Shown: positions 17,918 to 26,763 of the stretch, piece by piece
Layout: the number at the start of each line of letters is the position of its first letter
Position numbering within the stretch: the first letter of the stretch is position 1
Assembly (NCBI GenBank): GCA_041392165.1
Contig: JAWKMN010000001.1
Location: 806,001-870,000 of the forward strand
Reading direction: 5' to 3'
Source of the DNA: Arenibacter sp041392165
GTDB taxonomy: Bacteria > Bacteroidota > Bacteroidia > Flavobacteriales > Flavobacteriaceae
Length of the DNA stretch: 64,000 nucleotides
Notes under the pieces: model-generated
What the model saw: the letters and a program-made list of their open reading frames with translations, nothing else
The model's database searches: none
Told to the model about the DNA's origin: nothing
Translations under genes and position numbers: made by a program

Positions 17918-18645
17918 TGCGAAAAAATAACTATACCTATATTTGGGTTTCTCTGGTAATCCTGGTTTTTGGAATCATTTTTGTCCCAAAAATTGTCGAT
18001 CGCGTAAAAAGGGGTTCGGTGTCACAAAATGATAGGCTAAACCTAAAATATGGCAATGATAAGCTGGCGTACATTGAAATGAACGGTAACAGGCGTAAAG
18101 TGCCCCCCTTCGCCTTTGTGGATCAAGACAGTCTATTGATTACCAATGACGATTATAAGGGCAAAGTGTAACTGGTGGAATTCTTTTTTACCACCTGCCC
18201 TACCATTTGGCCAATAATGAACAATAATTTGGTGCTGATTCAAAACGAATTTAAAAATTTTGAAAATTTTGGGGTGGCCTCATTCACCATAAATCCAGAA
18301 TATGATACGCCGGGAGTATTAAAAAAGTATGCCGAAGATTACGGGATTACCAATATGGATTGGCATTTGCTTACGGGAAATCTGAACGATATTTACACCT
18401 TGGCCAATACCGGATTCAGTATGTTTGCCGCAGAAGCCCCTGAGGCGCATGGCGGATTTGAACATTCCGGTCTTTTTGCATTGGTCGATAAAAACGGTTT
18501 TATACGTTCCCGGGTAGACAAGTTTGGAAATCCGATCGTGTATTATAGGGGAGCCATTACGGAGGAGGAAGGGGAAAATGATCATGGCGAAGAGGAACAG
18601 ATATCGATTCTTAAAGAGGATATTAAAAAATTATTGGAAGAATAA
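17917..18645 (+). pseudogene. SCO1/SenC-type copper chaperone, interrupted by an in-frame stop
   Basis: SCO1/SenC proteins deliver copper to the CuA site of cytochrome c oxidase. The gene starts at ATG 17917 with a membrane anchor (IWVSLVILVFGIIFVPKIV). In the middle, a TAA at 18169-18171 stops the frame where the family has Tyr (GKVY before VEFFFTTCPTICP). The same frame continues without shift to the stop at 18645, including the end of the domain (GLFALVDKNGFIRSR). The copper-binding CxxxC motif reads TCPTIW: the second Cys is Trp (TGG at 18208-18210). Both changes are substitutions within about 40 bp. If real, the product is truncated to 84 residues and non-functional; base-calling error is the alternative. 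It sits between the thioredoxin-like and DUF420 genes with one-base overlaps. Confidence 0.85.
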
Positions 18646-19178
18646 TGGATACAATTGCTTTAAAGGAAAAAAAGATCAATAAACTAATAAACGTGGTGTC
18701 CGTTGTAATACCCCTTGTGGTGGCGGCGCTTTTTGGGGTTAAATTGCCCAATGTAGAGCCTCTTGGCTTTTTGCCGCCTATCTATGCCACTATCAACGGA
18801 CTAACTGCTGTTTTATTGGTTGTTGCCGTATTGGCCGTTAAGAACGGAAAGTTGGAGCTGCATCAAAAAATAATGACCGCCTGTATTGTCCTGTCATTGA
18901 CTTTTCTAGTAATGTATGTGGCCTATCACATGACCTCGGATTCCACCTCATTTGGTGGAGAGGGTATTGTTAGGTATATCTATTTCTTTATTTTGATCAC
19001 CCACATTATACTTTCCATAGTAATTATACCATTGGTATTGCGAACCTATGCAAAGGCCTACCTAAAGAATTATGCGGCGCATCGGAAACTGGCAAAGATA
19101 ACTTTTCCGTTATGGCTGTATGTGGCCGTTACCGGGGTAGTGGTTTATGTAATGATATCTCCCTATTATGTGCACTAG
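18645..19178 (+). CDS. DUF420 (CtaM-like) membrane protein
   Basis: A 177-residue integral membrane protein with five hydrophobic helices. DUF420 members, including CtaM of Staphylococcus aureus, are needed for maturation of heme A-type cytochrome oxidases. Conserved histidines typical of the family are visible in LELHQKIMTACI, VAYHMTSDS, ITHIILSIVIIPLVL and AAHRKLAKITFPLWLYVA. It overlaps the stop of the SCO1 gene by one base and is followed closely by a small membrane protein, so the four genes 17285-19431 read as one assembly operon. Confidence 0.87.
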   Translation: MDTIALKEKKINKLINVVSVVIPLVVAALFGVKLPNVEPLGFLPPIYATINGLTAVLLVVAVLAVKNGKLELHQKIMTACIVLSLTFLVMYVAYHMTSDSTSFGGEGIVRYIYFFILITHIILSIVIIPLVLRTYAKAYLKNYAAHRKLAKITFPLWLYVAVTGVVVYVMISPYYVH

Positions 19179-19218
19179 AAGGTCAATATGGTTTACCACA
19201 GGATATTTTAAGGTTAAA

Positions 19219-19431
19219 ATGCGTTATCCGGTCTTGCTTTTAATATTGGTGTTTGTAATGGTTCCGGATTTTGCCGAAGCCCAGTGTGCCATGTGTAGGG
19301 CCGTTTTGGAGAGTGAAGGCAGTGAGGCTGCTGCAGAAGGCATCAATAACGGCATTGTATATCTTATGGCCGTTCCGTATATACTGGTGGCTGCACTGTT
19401 TTTCTTTATCTATAAAAAAATGAAGGCCTGA
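19219..19431 (+). CDS. Small membrane protein with CxxC motif
   Basis: A 70-residue product with a signal peptide (YPVLLLILVFVMVPDFAEAQ), a QCAMC CxxC pair right after the predicted cleavage site, and one C-terminal membrane helix (YLMAVPYILVAALFFFIY). I use ATG 19219; the frame also opens at ATG 19168, but that form would put a polar stretch ahead of the signal peptide and overlap the preceding gene. Similar short proteins follow DUF420 in other flavobacteria. The function is unknown; a thiol or metal-related role in oxidase assembly is inferred only from the CxxC and the neighbours. Confidence 0.7.
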   Translation: MRYPVLLLILVFVMVPDFAEAQCAMCRAVLESEGSEAAAEGINNGIVYLMAVPYILVAALFFFIYKKMKA

Positions 19432-19462
19432 TCGCAGATCAATTTTAACATTTTTTTAAAAT

Positions 19463-19498
19463 TCCTGCTGTAACAATTTTTAGTGGCAAAGGTCTTAT
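19463..19498 (+). promoter_or_regulatory. Bipartite motif upstream of export permease 1 (copy 1)
   Basis: TCCTGCTGTAAC at 19463-19474 and AGGTCTTAT at 19490-19498 are separated by 15 bp. The same two blocks with the same spacing occur at 23472-23507 before the ATPase gene of the paralogous module. This is probably a promoter and/or regulator site; the binding protein is unknown. Confidence 0.55.
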
Positions 19499-19519
19499 TC
19501 TATAAACATAACTGGGCCC

Positions 19520-20767
19520 ATGTTCGATATAGAAAGATGGCAGGAAATTTTCGATGCCATACTAAAAAATAAGCTACGTACATTTCTTACGGGTCTTTCG
19601 GTGGCTTCCGGAATTTTTATACTGGTAATTCTTTTGGGGTTTGGACAGGGGATGCAGAATGGCATTGCCAAAGAGTTTGAGGGCGATGCCAGTAATAGGG
19701 TAGGGGTTTGGACACAGGTAACTACCGTAGAATATATGGGATTAAACCCTGGGAGGACCATTAAGCTGAAAAATAGTAATTACGAGTTTATCAATTCCAA
19801 GTTCGCCGATCAATTGGAACACCGATCTTCCAATTTTATGGTGTGGAACCTTTCCATTGACTATGGTAAGGAATCTGCCAACTATTCCGTACAGGGGGTT
19901 TCCCCCGAATTTCAAAATATTGAAAATCAATTTATCTCCCAAGGAAGGTATCTTAATTACGGCGATGAGGAGGCGGTATCCAAAGTAGTTGTTGTAAGCA
20001 ATAAAATAAAAAGAGAGCTTATGAAGGGAGTTGAAGACCCCATAGGCTCTTTTGTTAAAATTTCCGGTATCAATTTTCAAGTGATAGGGGTCTATGGTGA
20101 TAAGGGAGGGGATAGGGAAGAAGATAGATTGTTTATACCTTTAAGTACGGCACAGCGGGTGTTTAACGGGAATGATAATTTGAATATGTTGTTCTATACC
20201 TTAAAACCGTCGAATAATTTTGATGAGGCATTGGCGCAGTCCGTGAAGTTTACAGAGGATATCAAAGGATATTTAAAAGAGGCACATACAGTGGCACCTA
20301 CAGATCCGAGTGCTATAAATACGTTTAATACGCTGGAAGGCGTGAAGCGTTTTCAAAATTTGACAGGAGGGATAAAATTTTTCTTTTGGTTCGTCGGGAT
20401 CTGTACCATAGTGGCCGGAGTTGTTGGGGTCGGTAATATTATGTTGATCATTGTAAAGGAACGGACCAGGGAAATAGGGGTTCGGAAAGCATTGGGGGCC
20501 AAGCCCTGGAATATTATAGGAATGGTCTTGCACGAGGCTATTTTTGTGACTACCGTAGCGGGTTTTGTAGGACTGGTATTCAGTATGGGGCTGTTAGAAT
20601 TTGTAGGGCCGCATATTAAAGTGGATTACATCCTTAATCCGTCCATTAATTTTACCGTGGCCATCAGTACTGTTTTTCTCCTGATTCTCGCTGGGGCGCT
20701 TGCTGGGTTTTTTCCGGCTTGGAGGGCGGCCAGTATAAAGCCTATAGAAGCCTTGCGCGATGAATAA
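19520..20767 (+). CDS. MacB-like ABC transporter permease 1
   Basis: A 415-residue permease of the MacB/LolC-E class: N-terminal membrane helix (residues ~20-42, LRTFLTGLSVASGIFILVILLGFGQG), a large periplasmic MacB_PCD domain (~45-270) and a C-terminal FtsX domain with three helices (~285-410), including VGVGNIMLIIVKERTREIGVRKALGAKPWNIIG and the terminal IKPIEALRDE. It lacks a fused ATPase. Such proteins export substrates by mechanotransmission together with an adaptor and TolC. It is most similar within the window to permease 3 (24241-25470), suggesting module duplication. Preceded by the bipartite motif; 23 bp before permease 2. Confidence 0.92.
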   Translation: MFDIERWQEIFDAILKNKLRTFLTGLSVASGIFILVILLGFGQGMQNGIAKEFEGDASNRVGVWTQVTTVEYMGLNPGRTIKLKNSNYEFINSKFADQLEHRSSNFMVWNLSIDYGKESANYSVQGVSPEFQNIENQFISQGRYLNYGDEEAVSKVVVVSNKIKRELMKGVEDPIGSFVKISGINFQVIGVYGDKGGDREEDRLFIPLSTAQRVFNGNDNLNMLFYTLKPSNNFDEALAQSVKFTEDIKGYLKEAHTVAPTDPSAINTFNTLEGVKRFQNLTGGIKFFFWFVGICTIVAGVVGVGNIMLIIVKERTREIGVRKALGAKPWNIIGMVLHEAIFVTTVAGFVGLVFSMGLLEFVGPHIKVDYILNPSINFTVAISTVFLLILAGALAGFFPAWRAASIKPIEALRDE

Positions 20768-20790
20768 AAGAGTTTATAGCTATATCGGAT

Positions 20791-22050
20791 ATGTTCAATA
20801 GGGATCGTTGGAAAGAGATTTTGGAGGTGCTGACCACAAATTGGTTTAGAACCGTTCTTACTGCCTTTGGTGTTTTTTGGGGAATATTGATATTGATTAT
20901 TCTTTTGGCCGCTGGCCAGGGGCTGGAAAATGGGATCAGGGCCAATTTTGGCAATATTGCTACCAATACCATGTTTATGTGGTCTCAAAGTACCAGTATG
21001 GAATATAAAGGTTTGCCCAAGGGAAGGCGGTTTAATTTTAAATTGGAGGATGTTACTGCCATTAGAAGGGAAGTGGGAAATTTGAGGTTCGTTTCCCCTA
21101 GGAACCGATTGGGAGGCTTCAATGGGGCAAACAATGTGGTCCGAGGAATAAAAACTGGGGCCTTTAACGTGTATGGCGATTACCCGGACATTATTAATCA
21201 AGATCCCATGAGTATTACTTCAGGTAGGTTTATAAACCATCTGGACATTGATGAAAAGAGGAAAGTAGCCATTATTGGTGAAGGGGTCCGTTCCGGTTTA
21301 TATGAAATGGGAGAGGAGGTAGTGGGTACCTATATAAAGATTCAGGGGGTGAACTTTACCGTGATAGGTACGTATAAAAAAAACTCCAATAACGGTAATG
21401 CGGAAGAGGCACAAAAGGAAATTTATGTTCCGTTCACTTCGTTTGCACAAGCTTTCAACCAGGGGGACAATGTGGGGTGGATGGCCATTACGGCCAAAGA
21501 TGGTTCCTCCATAACCCAATTAAAGGATAAGGTGTTCGAGGTGGTTCGTGAAAACCGCAAAATTCACCCACAGGACCTAAGGGCCATTGGCCATTTTGAC
21601 CTGTATGAAGAGTTTAGCAGGGTAGTGAGCCTTTTTGGGGCCATGAGATGGATAGCCTATTTTGTAGGGATACTAGTATTGCTGTCCGGGGTTATAGGGG
21701 TGAGTAATATTATGCTGATAGTGGTCAAGGAAAGAACCAAGGAAATAGGGATTAGACGGGCACTGGGGGAGGATCCTTGGTCCATAAGACTACAGATCTT
21801 AATGGAGTCCGTTTTTCTGACCATAATATCAGGAATGGCGGGTATTAGTTTTGGGGCTCTGGTCCTATATCTCATCAATTATATTTTGGATATGAACGGC
21901 CCTGTGGAAATGTTTGCCAATCCAAGTGTAAGTTTGGGAGTGGTGCTGGTGGCGTTGTTGATTTTGATAATATCGGGCTTATTGGCAGGACTTATCCCCG
22001 CCCAAAGTGCCATAAAGGTAAGGCCCATTGAAGCGTTGAGGGCGGAATGA
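20791..22050 (+). CDS. MacB-like ABC transporter permease 2
   Basis: A 419-residue MacB_PCD plus FtsX permease. The N-terminus (RDRWKEILEVLTTNWFRTVL, then TAFGVFWGILILIILLAAGQG) forms the first helix; the C-terminal FtsX part has GVIGVSNIMLIVVKERTKEIGIRRALGEDPWS and ends RPIEALRAE. It resembles the frameshifted permease 4 (25472-26732) more than permease 1: both have the GVxWGI first helix and a long shared pattern in the periplasmic domain (SPRNR/APRNV, then VxRGxKTGxxxVYGDxP). It follows permease 1 directly, so the pair probably forms a heterodimer that borrows the ATPase encoded at 23547. Confidence 0.92.
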   Translation: MFNRDRWKEILEVLTTNWFRTVLTAFGVFWGILILIILLAAGQGLENGIRANFGNIATNTMFMWSQSTSMEYKGLPKGRRFNFKLEDVTAIRREVGNLRFVSPRNRLGGFNGANNVVRGIKTGAFNVYGDYPDIINQDPMSITSGRFINHLDIDEKRKVAIIGEGVRSGLYEMGEEVVGTYIKIQGVNFTVIGTYKKNSNNGNAEEAQKEIYVPFTSFAQAFNQGDNVGWMAITAKDGSSITQLKDKVFEVVRENRKIHPQDLRAIGHFDLYEEFSRVVSLFGAMRWIAYFVGILVLLSGVIGVSNIMLIVVKERTKEIGIRRALGEDPWSIRLQILMESVFLTIISGMAGISFGALVLYLINYILDMNGPVEMFANPSVSLGVVLVALLILIISGLLAGLIPAQSAIKVRPIEALRAE

Positions 22051-22195
22051 TACGCTGTTGGGCCTTTTTTGCTCCAAAAGGTTTTCGGGAGCATAGCCTG
22101 ATAAAGAGATTAAATTCAGCCTAAAAAATGTTGTTGAATAAAATTCAGAAATAAGATCAATAAAAAAATCAAATTAGGAAAATGAAACGAGCATT

Positions 22196-22255
22196 AAGAA
22201 ATTTAAATATCCCTCCCAATAACCATTGGGATGTGTAGTAATATTTAAATTTCTT
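22196..22255. promoter_or_regulatory. Nested hairpin in the 285-bp gap before adaptor 1
   Basis: AAGAAATTTAAATAT at 22196-22210 is the exact reverse complement of 22241-22255, a perfect 15-bp stem. Inside it CCCAAT and ATTGGG form a second 6-bp stem around AACC. The gap (22051-22334) holds no gene. It lacks a T run directly after the stem, so it is not a classic terminator. It could be an attenuator, an mRNA stability element or a mobile-element remnant. Confidence 0.6.
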
Positions 22256-22334
22256 CATGTGGGAACGGAGTGGTTGCACACGTTCTCAATTTTTTAATTA
22301 TTACAAAATCAATTAATTACAAAAATTTAAACCT

Positions 22335-23447
22335 GTGAAAAAGTCGGTTACCATTATTATTTTGTTGTTCATTGTTCTAAGCTGTGGCGGGGCACTTTAC
22401 TATCTGTACCAAAAAAATGCAGAGGACCCTGTGGTGTATAAGACCGAAAAGCCCTCTACCCAGACCATAGTTAAAAAAACCGTTGCCACCGGCAGTATCC
22501 TGCCTTTGGAAGAGGTATTGATAAAACCCAATATTTCAGGGGTCATAGAGGAAGTTTTTGTGGAAGGGGGCGATTATGTTAAATCCGGCGACCTAATTGC
22601 CAAGATAAAGGTGGTTCCCAACCTTTCTTCCTTGAACGAGGCCAAAAATGCCATAGAGGAGGCCAAAATTTCCTTGGATGACCAAAAACGCAATTGGGAA
22701 CGGCAAAGCACTTTGTTCAATAAAGGGGTGATTTCCAAAGTGGATCTGGAGAGGGCAGAGGTTACCTATGACCAGGCCAAGCAGACCTATACTGCCGCCA
22801 ACAAACGCTTTGATATCGTTAAGACCGGGACAACCAAAGGGTATGGCAATGAGGCAAATACCTTGATAAGGGCAACAGTGGGCGGTATGGTGCTGGAAGT
22901 ACCGGTGGAGGTAGGAAATCAGGTGATAGAATCCAATAATTTTAACGAAGGTACTACCATTGCCGCCATAGCCGATGTGGACAAGATGATTTTCGAAGGT
23001 AAGGTAGACGAATCGGAGGTAGGTAAGATCAAGGAAGATCTACCATTGGAAATTACAGTAGGGGCTATAGAGAATGCGGTGTTCGATGCTGTCCTGGACT
23101 ATATTGCGCCCAAGGGGAAAGTGGAAAATGGTGCCATTCAGTTCGAGATCAAAGGTACATTAAAGAAACGCGATTCCATTTTTATAAGGGCAGGGCTGAG
23201 CGCCAATGCCTCTATTATCCTGGCCAGGGCCGATAGCGTTCTTGCGGTAAAGGAGGCCTTGATCCAATTTGATCCGGATACCAAAAAACCCTTTGTGGAA
23301 ATTGCTACGGGCGAGCAGAAATTTGAACGCAGGGAAATTCAATTAGGGGTAAGTGATGGGATCTACATCCAAATTCTAAAGGGAATAAAGCCGGATGATG
23401 AAATAAAAGTATGGAATGAAATAAAGCCTGCCTCCTTAGGGGCCTAA
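22335..23447 (+). CDS. Periplasmic adaptor (MacA/HlyD-like membrane fusion protein) 1
   Basis: A 370-residue membrane fusion protein that links inner-membrane MacB-type permeases to an outer-membrane TolC channel. Order: N-terminal membrane anchor (residues ~4-25), barrel-sandwich half (IVKKTVATGSILPLEEVLIKP and ISGVIEEVFVEGGDYVKSGD), a coiled-coil hairpin (~100-160, NAIEEAKISLDDQKRNWERQ), the returning lipoyl half, then beta-barrel and membrane-proximal domains (FVEIATGEQKFERREIQLGV). It is clearly paralogous to the adaptor at 26764: both share the stretch GDLIAKIKVVPN. It is separated from permease 2 by a 285-bp gap containing a strong hairpin, so it may be regulated separately. Confidence 0.92.
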   Translation: MKKSVTIIILLFIVLSCGGALYYLYQKNAEDPVVYKTEKPSTQTIVKKTVATGSILPLEEVLIKPNISGVIEEVFVEGGDYVKSGDLIAKIKVVPNLSSLNEAKNAIEEAKISLDDQKRNWERQSTLFNKGVISKVDLERAEVTYDQAKQTYTAANKRFDIVKTGTTKGYGNEANTLIRATVGGMVLEVPVEVGNQVIESNNFNEGTTIAAIADVDKMIFEGKVDESEVGKIKEDLPLEITVGAIENAVFDAVLDYIAPKGKVENGAIQFEIKGTLKKRDSIFIRAGLSANASIILARADSVLAVKEALIQFDPDTKKPFVEIATGEQKFERREIQLGVSDGIYIQILKGIKPDDEIKVWNEIKPASLGA

Positions 23448-23471
23448 TTTTTTTAACACAGCTTTAACACG

Positions 23472-23507
23472 TCCTGTTGTAACGACTTTCCTGCTGGTAG
23501 GTCTTAT
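23472..23507 (+). promoter_or_regulatory. Bipartite motif upstream of the export ATPase (copy 2)
   Basis: TCCTGTTGTAAC at 23472-23483 and AGGTCTTAT at 23499-23507, again 15 bp apart, as at 19463-19498. The coding start is 40 bp downstream (22 bp in copy 1). Conservation of both blocks and spacing in otherwise different sequence argues for function. Confidence 0.55.
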
Positions 23508-23546
23508 ATTCGTACTTTCAGGATGCTCAACTAATTCAAAAATAAC

Positions 23547-24248
23547 ATGATAGAAATTAAAGATCTTCATAAATCCTATAAAATGGGAAGCAATTCCCTC
23601 CATGTATTAAAGGGCATCAATTTTTCCGTAGAAGAGGGGGAGCTCGTGGCCATTATGGGGTCTTCGGGTTCCGGTAAGTCCACCCTGCTCAACATACTTG
23701 GTATGTTGGATGTTTTGGACGCAGGCTCCTATACTTTGGACGGAGTGCCCATTAAAGATCTAAATGAGACGAAAGCGGCGCAATACAGGAACAAATTTTT
23801 GGGTTTTATTTTTCAGTCCTTTAATTTGATCAACTACAAAAGTGCCATGGAAAATGTGGCGCTTCCCCTGTATTACCAGAAAGTGGGCAGGAAGGAAAGA
23901 CAGGAAAAGGCATTAAAATATTTGGGACAAGTGGGCTTACGTGAATGGGCGGGTCATTTGCCAAGTGAATTGTCCGGGGGGCAAAAACAAAGGGTGGCCA
24001 TTGCCAGGGCCATGGCGGCCGAACCCAAAGTATTGTTGGCGGATGAGCCTACCGGTGCCTTGGATAGCACTACTTCCTATGAGGTCATGGATCTTATCCA
24101 AAAAATAAACGATGCCGGCAACACCATACTAATAGTTACACACGAGCCGGACATAGCCGACATGTGCAAGAGAATTGTACATTTAAAGGATGGGGTTATT
24201 GTTGAAGATAAAAAGATAACCCAGGTTAGAGCCTCTCAATATGTTTAG
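23547..24248 (+). CDS. MacB/LolD-type ABC transporter ATPase
   Basis: A 233-residue cytoplasmic ATPase of the lipoprotein/macrolide export class. Walker A is GSSGSGKST at residues 38-46, the Q-loop is FIFQSFNLI, the signature LSGGQ begins at residue 142, Walker B is VLLADEPTGALDS, and the H-loop is IVTHEPD. It is the only ATPase in the locus and probably powers both permease pairs (19520-22050 and 24241-26732). It overlaps the next permease start by 8 bp, indicating translational coupling, and is preceded by the bipartite motif. Confidence 0.95.
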   Translation: MIEIKDLHKSYKMGSNSLHVLKGINFSVEEGELVAIMGSSGSGKSTLLNILGMLDVLDAGSYTLDGVPIKDLNETKAAQYRNKFLGFIFQSFNLINYKSAMENVALPLYYQKVGRKERQEKALKYLGQVGLREWAGHLPSELSGGQKQRVAIARAMAAEPKVLLADEPTGALDSTTSYEVMDLIQKINDAGNTILIVTHEPDIADMCKRIVHLKDGVIVEDKKITQVRASQYV

Positions 24249-25470
24249 TAGGGATAATTGGAAGGAAATTTTTGAAACTATTCAAAAGAATAAACTAAGG
24301 ACGTTTCTCTCCGGGTTTACGGTTTCTTTGGGGATTCTTATTTTTGTGGTACTCTTTGGAATGGGAAACGGCCTCATCAATACCTTCAACGAGTTTTTCG
24401 GGGATGATGCCACCAATGTACTTTATGTATTCCCAGGGAGAACAACAATTCCCTATAAAGGCTACAAATCCAATAGGGTGATCGAGTTCGATAACAGTGA
24501 TTTAAAGGATATAGAAAAGAACCTTGCCCTGTTCGTAGAATACACTACCCCTAGAATTTCCAGGAGTGCATTGGTAAAATACAAGAACGAATCCAATAAT
24601 TATACGACCAGGGGGGTGGGTCCCGCTCACCAATATGCGGAAAAGACCATCATCATGAAGGGTAGGTTTCTGAATAAAGAGGATATTAAAAATAAAACCA
24701 AATACGTTGTCATAGGAAGGTTGGTGGAACAGGATCTTTTTGGAACTGAAAACGCCATAGGCAAATATATAGATGTGGCAGGGAGCGCCTTTATGGTAAT
24801 CGGGGTTTTTCAGGATGAAGGCGGGGACAATGAGGAACGATTGATCTACATGCCCTATTCCACAAGACAGCTTATAGAAAAAAATACCGATAAAATAGAT
24901 CAACTTATTGTGGCCTTTAAGCCCGAGATAGGCTACGCGGGGGCAATGTCCCTGGATAGGAGCCTGGATAAATTTTTTAAAGAAAAAAAATATATCAGTC
25001 CGGATGACCAGAACGGGATCTTTATTAGGAATGTCGCCGATCAGTTAAAGCAAAATCAACAATTTGCCCGTGTTCTGCAGTTGATAGTTGGTTTTGTTGC
25101 CTTTGGAACCATAATAGCGGGGATTATCGGAATCAGCAATATTATGGTGTTTGTGGTAAAGGAACGCACCAAGGAGTTGGGTATACGTAAAGCCCTGGGG
25201 GCAACCCCAAGATCGGTCATAGGATCTATTTTGTTGGAATCGGTTTTTATAACGACCATTTCGGGTTTTGTGGGTATGCTCATAGGGATGGCCATTTTAA
25301 ATTCCCTGGGGGAAAAATTAAAGGATTATTTTATCACCAATCCCTATATAGATAGTACAATGGCCATCAGTGCTACAGTACTCCTAATACTGTTCGGGGC
25401 CATTGCAGGATATATACCGGCAAAAAGGGCAGCGGAAATTAAACCGATTGTAGCATTAAGGGACGAATAA
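24241..25470 (+). CDS. MacB-like ABC transporter permease 3
   Basis: A 409-residue MacB_PCD plus FtsX permease. The first helix (LRTFLSGFTVSLGILIFVVLFGMGNG) and start (MFSRDNWKEIFETIQKNK) match permease 1 closely; the FtsX part has GIIGISNIMVFVVKERTKELGIRKALGATPRSVIG and ends IKPIVALRDE. Its start lies inside the last 8 bp of the ATPase gene, and permease 4 begins one base after its stop, so ATPase, permease 3 and permease 4 form a tight unit. Confidence 0.93.
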   Translation: MFSRDNWKEIFETIQKNKLRTFLSGFTVSLGILIFVVLFGMGNGLINTFNEFFGDDATNVLYVFPGRTTIPYKGYKSNRVIEFDNSDLKDIEKNLALFVEYTTPRISRSALVKYKNESNNYTTRGVGPAHQYAEKTIIMKGRFLNKEDIKNKTKYVVIGRLVEQDLFGTENAIGKYIDVAGSAFMVIGVFQDEGGDNEERLIYMPYSTRQLIEKNTDKIDQLIVAFKPEIGYAGAMSLDRSLDKFFKEKKYISPDDQNGIFIRNVADQLKQNQQFARVLQLIVGFVAFGTIIAGIIGISNIMVFVVKERTKELGIRKALGATPRSVIGSILLESVFITTISGFVGMLIGMAILNSLGEKLKDYFITNPYIDSTMAISATVLLILFGAIAGYIPAKRAAEIKPIVALRDE

Positions 25471-25471
25471 T

Positions 25472-26732
25472 ATGCGATTTATATTTGATAGTAATACTTG
25501 GCAGGAAATTTTTGGTTCTATTGGGAAAAATAGGACCAGGACCATTATTACCGTAGTAGGGGTGCTGTGGGGCATTTTTATTTATATCGCTTTATCGGGG
25601 GCTGCAAAAGGGATGGACAATGGTTTTGAAAAAATATTCGAGAGCGTGGCCAAGAACAGTATGTTCGTTTGGGCACAAAATACCAGTATGCCCTATGAAG
25701 GATTTAAGACGGGTAGACCTTTGCAATTAAAATTGGATGATGCCACCCTATTGGAAAATAGGATCCCCGAAATCCAATATATAGCCCCGAGAAATGTTCG
25801 GGGTGTTTTCGGGGATTCGCCTGGAGTTATCGTTAGGGGGCAAAAGACGGGGAGCTATGCGGTTTATGGAGACTTTCCAGTGTATACCAAAATTGCGACA
25901 AAAAAGATATATGATGGGGGCAGATTTATAAATGACGAGGATATTGCCGGGGCAAGGAAGGTATGCGTTATCGGGGAACGTACCCAAAAGGAATTGTTCG
26001 AAAAGGATGAGGACCCTATAGGGGGCTATATCAGGATAGACAATATCTTTTTTCAAGTGGTCGGTGTCCACAAGTTTACACCTGGTGGCGGTTTTGATAA
26101 CGATGGGGACATTTTTATTCCTTTTTCAACCTATAAAAAACTGTACAATACCGGGAACAATGTGGGTTGTTTTTCCATAGCAGCCTATGATGATACGGAT
26201 GTGATAAAAGTGGAGGAGAATGTAAAAGCGATTTTAAAATCGACCCATAAGGTACACCCTGATGACGAGAGGGCATTCGGGTCTTTTAATATCGGGGAAA
26301 TGTTTAACCGGATAAGCGGTTTTGCAAAAGGGCTTACCTTTTATCGCTCGTCGTTGGAATAGCGACCATTTTGGCAGGGGTAATCGGTATAGGCAATATC
26401 CTATTGATATCCGTTAAGGAGCGTACCAAGGAAATAGGGGTTCGCAGGGCTTTGGGGCCACTCCCAAGGAAGTTCGTTCGCAAATTATACTGGAATCGGT
26501 TTTTTTGACCATGATCGCAGGGGTCATGGGAATCATATTGGGGGCAGGAGTGCTAAGCCTGATCAATAAGATGACCCAGGGGATGGATTTTCCCTACGCC
26601 AATCCAACGGTGCCCATACCTTATGTGCTCGGTGCCTTGGGGATAATGGTCGTTTTGGGAACATTGATCGGCCTTATTCCCGCACAAAGGGCCGTAAGCA
26701 TTAAACCAATAGATGCATTAAGAGAAGAATAA
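25472..26732 (+). pseudogene. MacB-like ABC transporter permease 4, frameshifted twice
   Basis: This is a permease of the same type as permease 2 (N-terminal RTIITVVGVLWGIFIYIALSG, periplasmic RPLQLKLDDATLLENRIPEI). The first frame stops at 26362 after GFAKGLTF, inside the first FtsX helix. The rest of the family sequence (VVGIATILAGVIGIGNILLI, then SVKERTKEIGVRRALG) reads in the next frame from about 26345, and the final part (QIILESVFLTMIAGVMGI to IKPIDALREE) in the third frame. Each switch fits one missing base in a short homopolymer: a T run near 26338-26341 and a G run near 26455-26458. If corrected the protein is about 420 residues, the normal length. Sequencing error is more likely than decay, since all domains are otherwise conserved. 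Confidence 0.88.
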
Positions 26733-26763
26733 AACAAACCAAAACAAATAAATATATAGTAAA

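Noticed and set aside
19481..19500. Sigma-54 promoter before permease 1
   Set aside because: TGGCA is present but no GC at the -12 spacing follows, and copy 2 of the motif has TGGTA, so the -24/-12 pattern does not hold.
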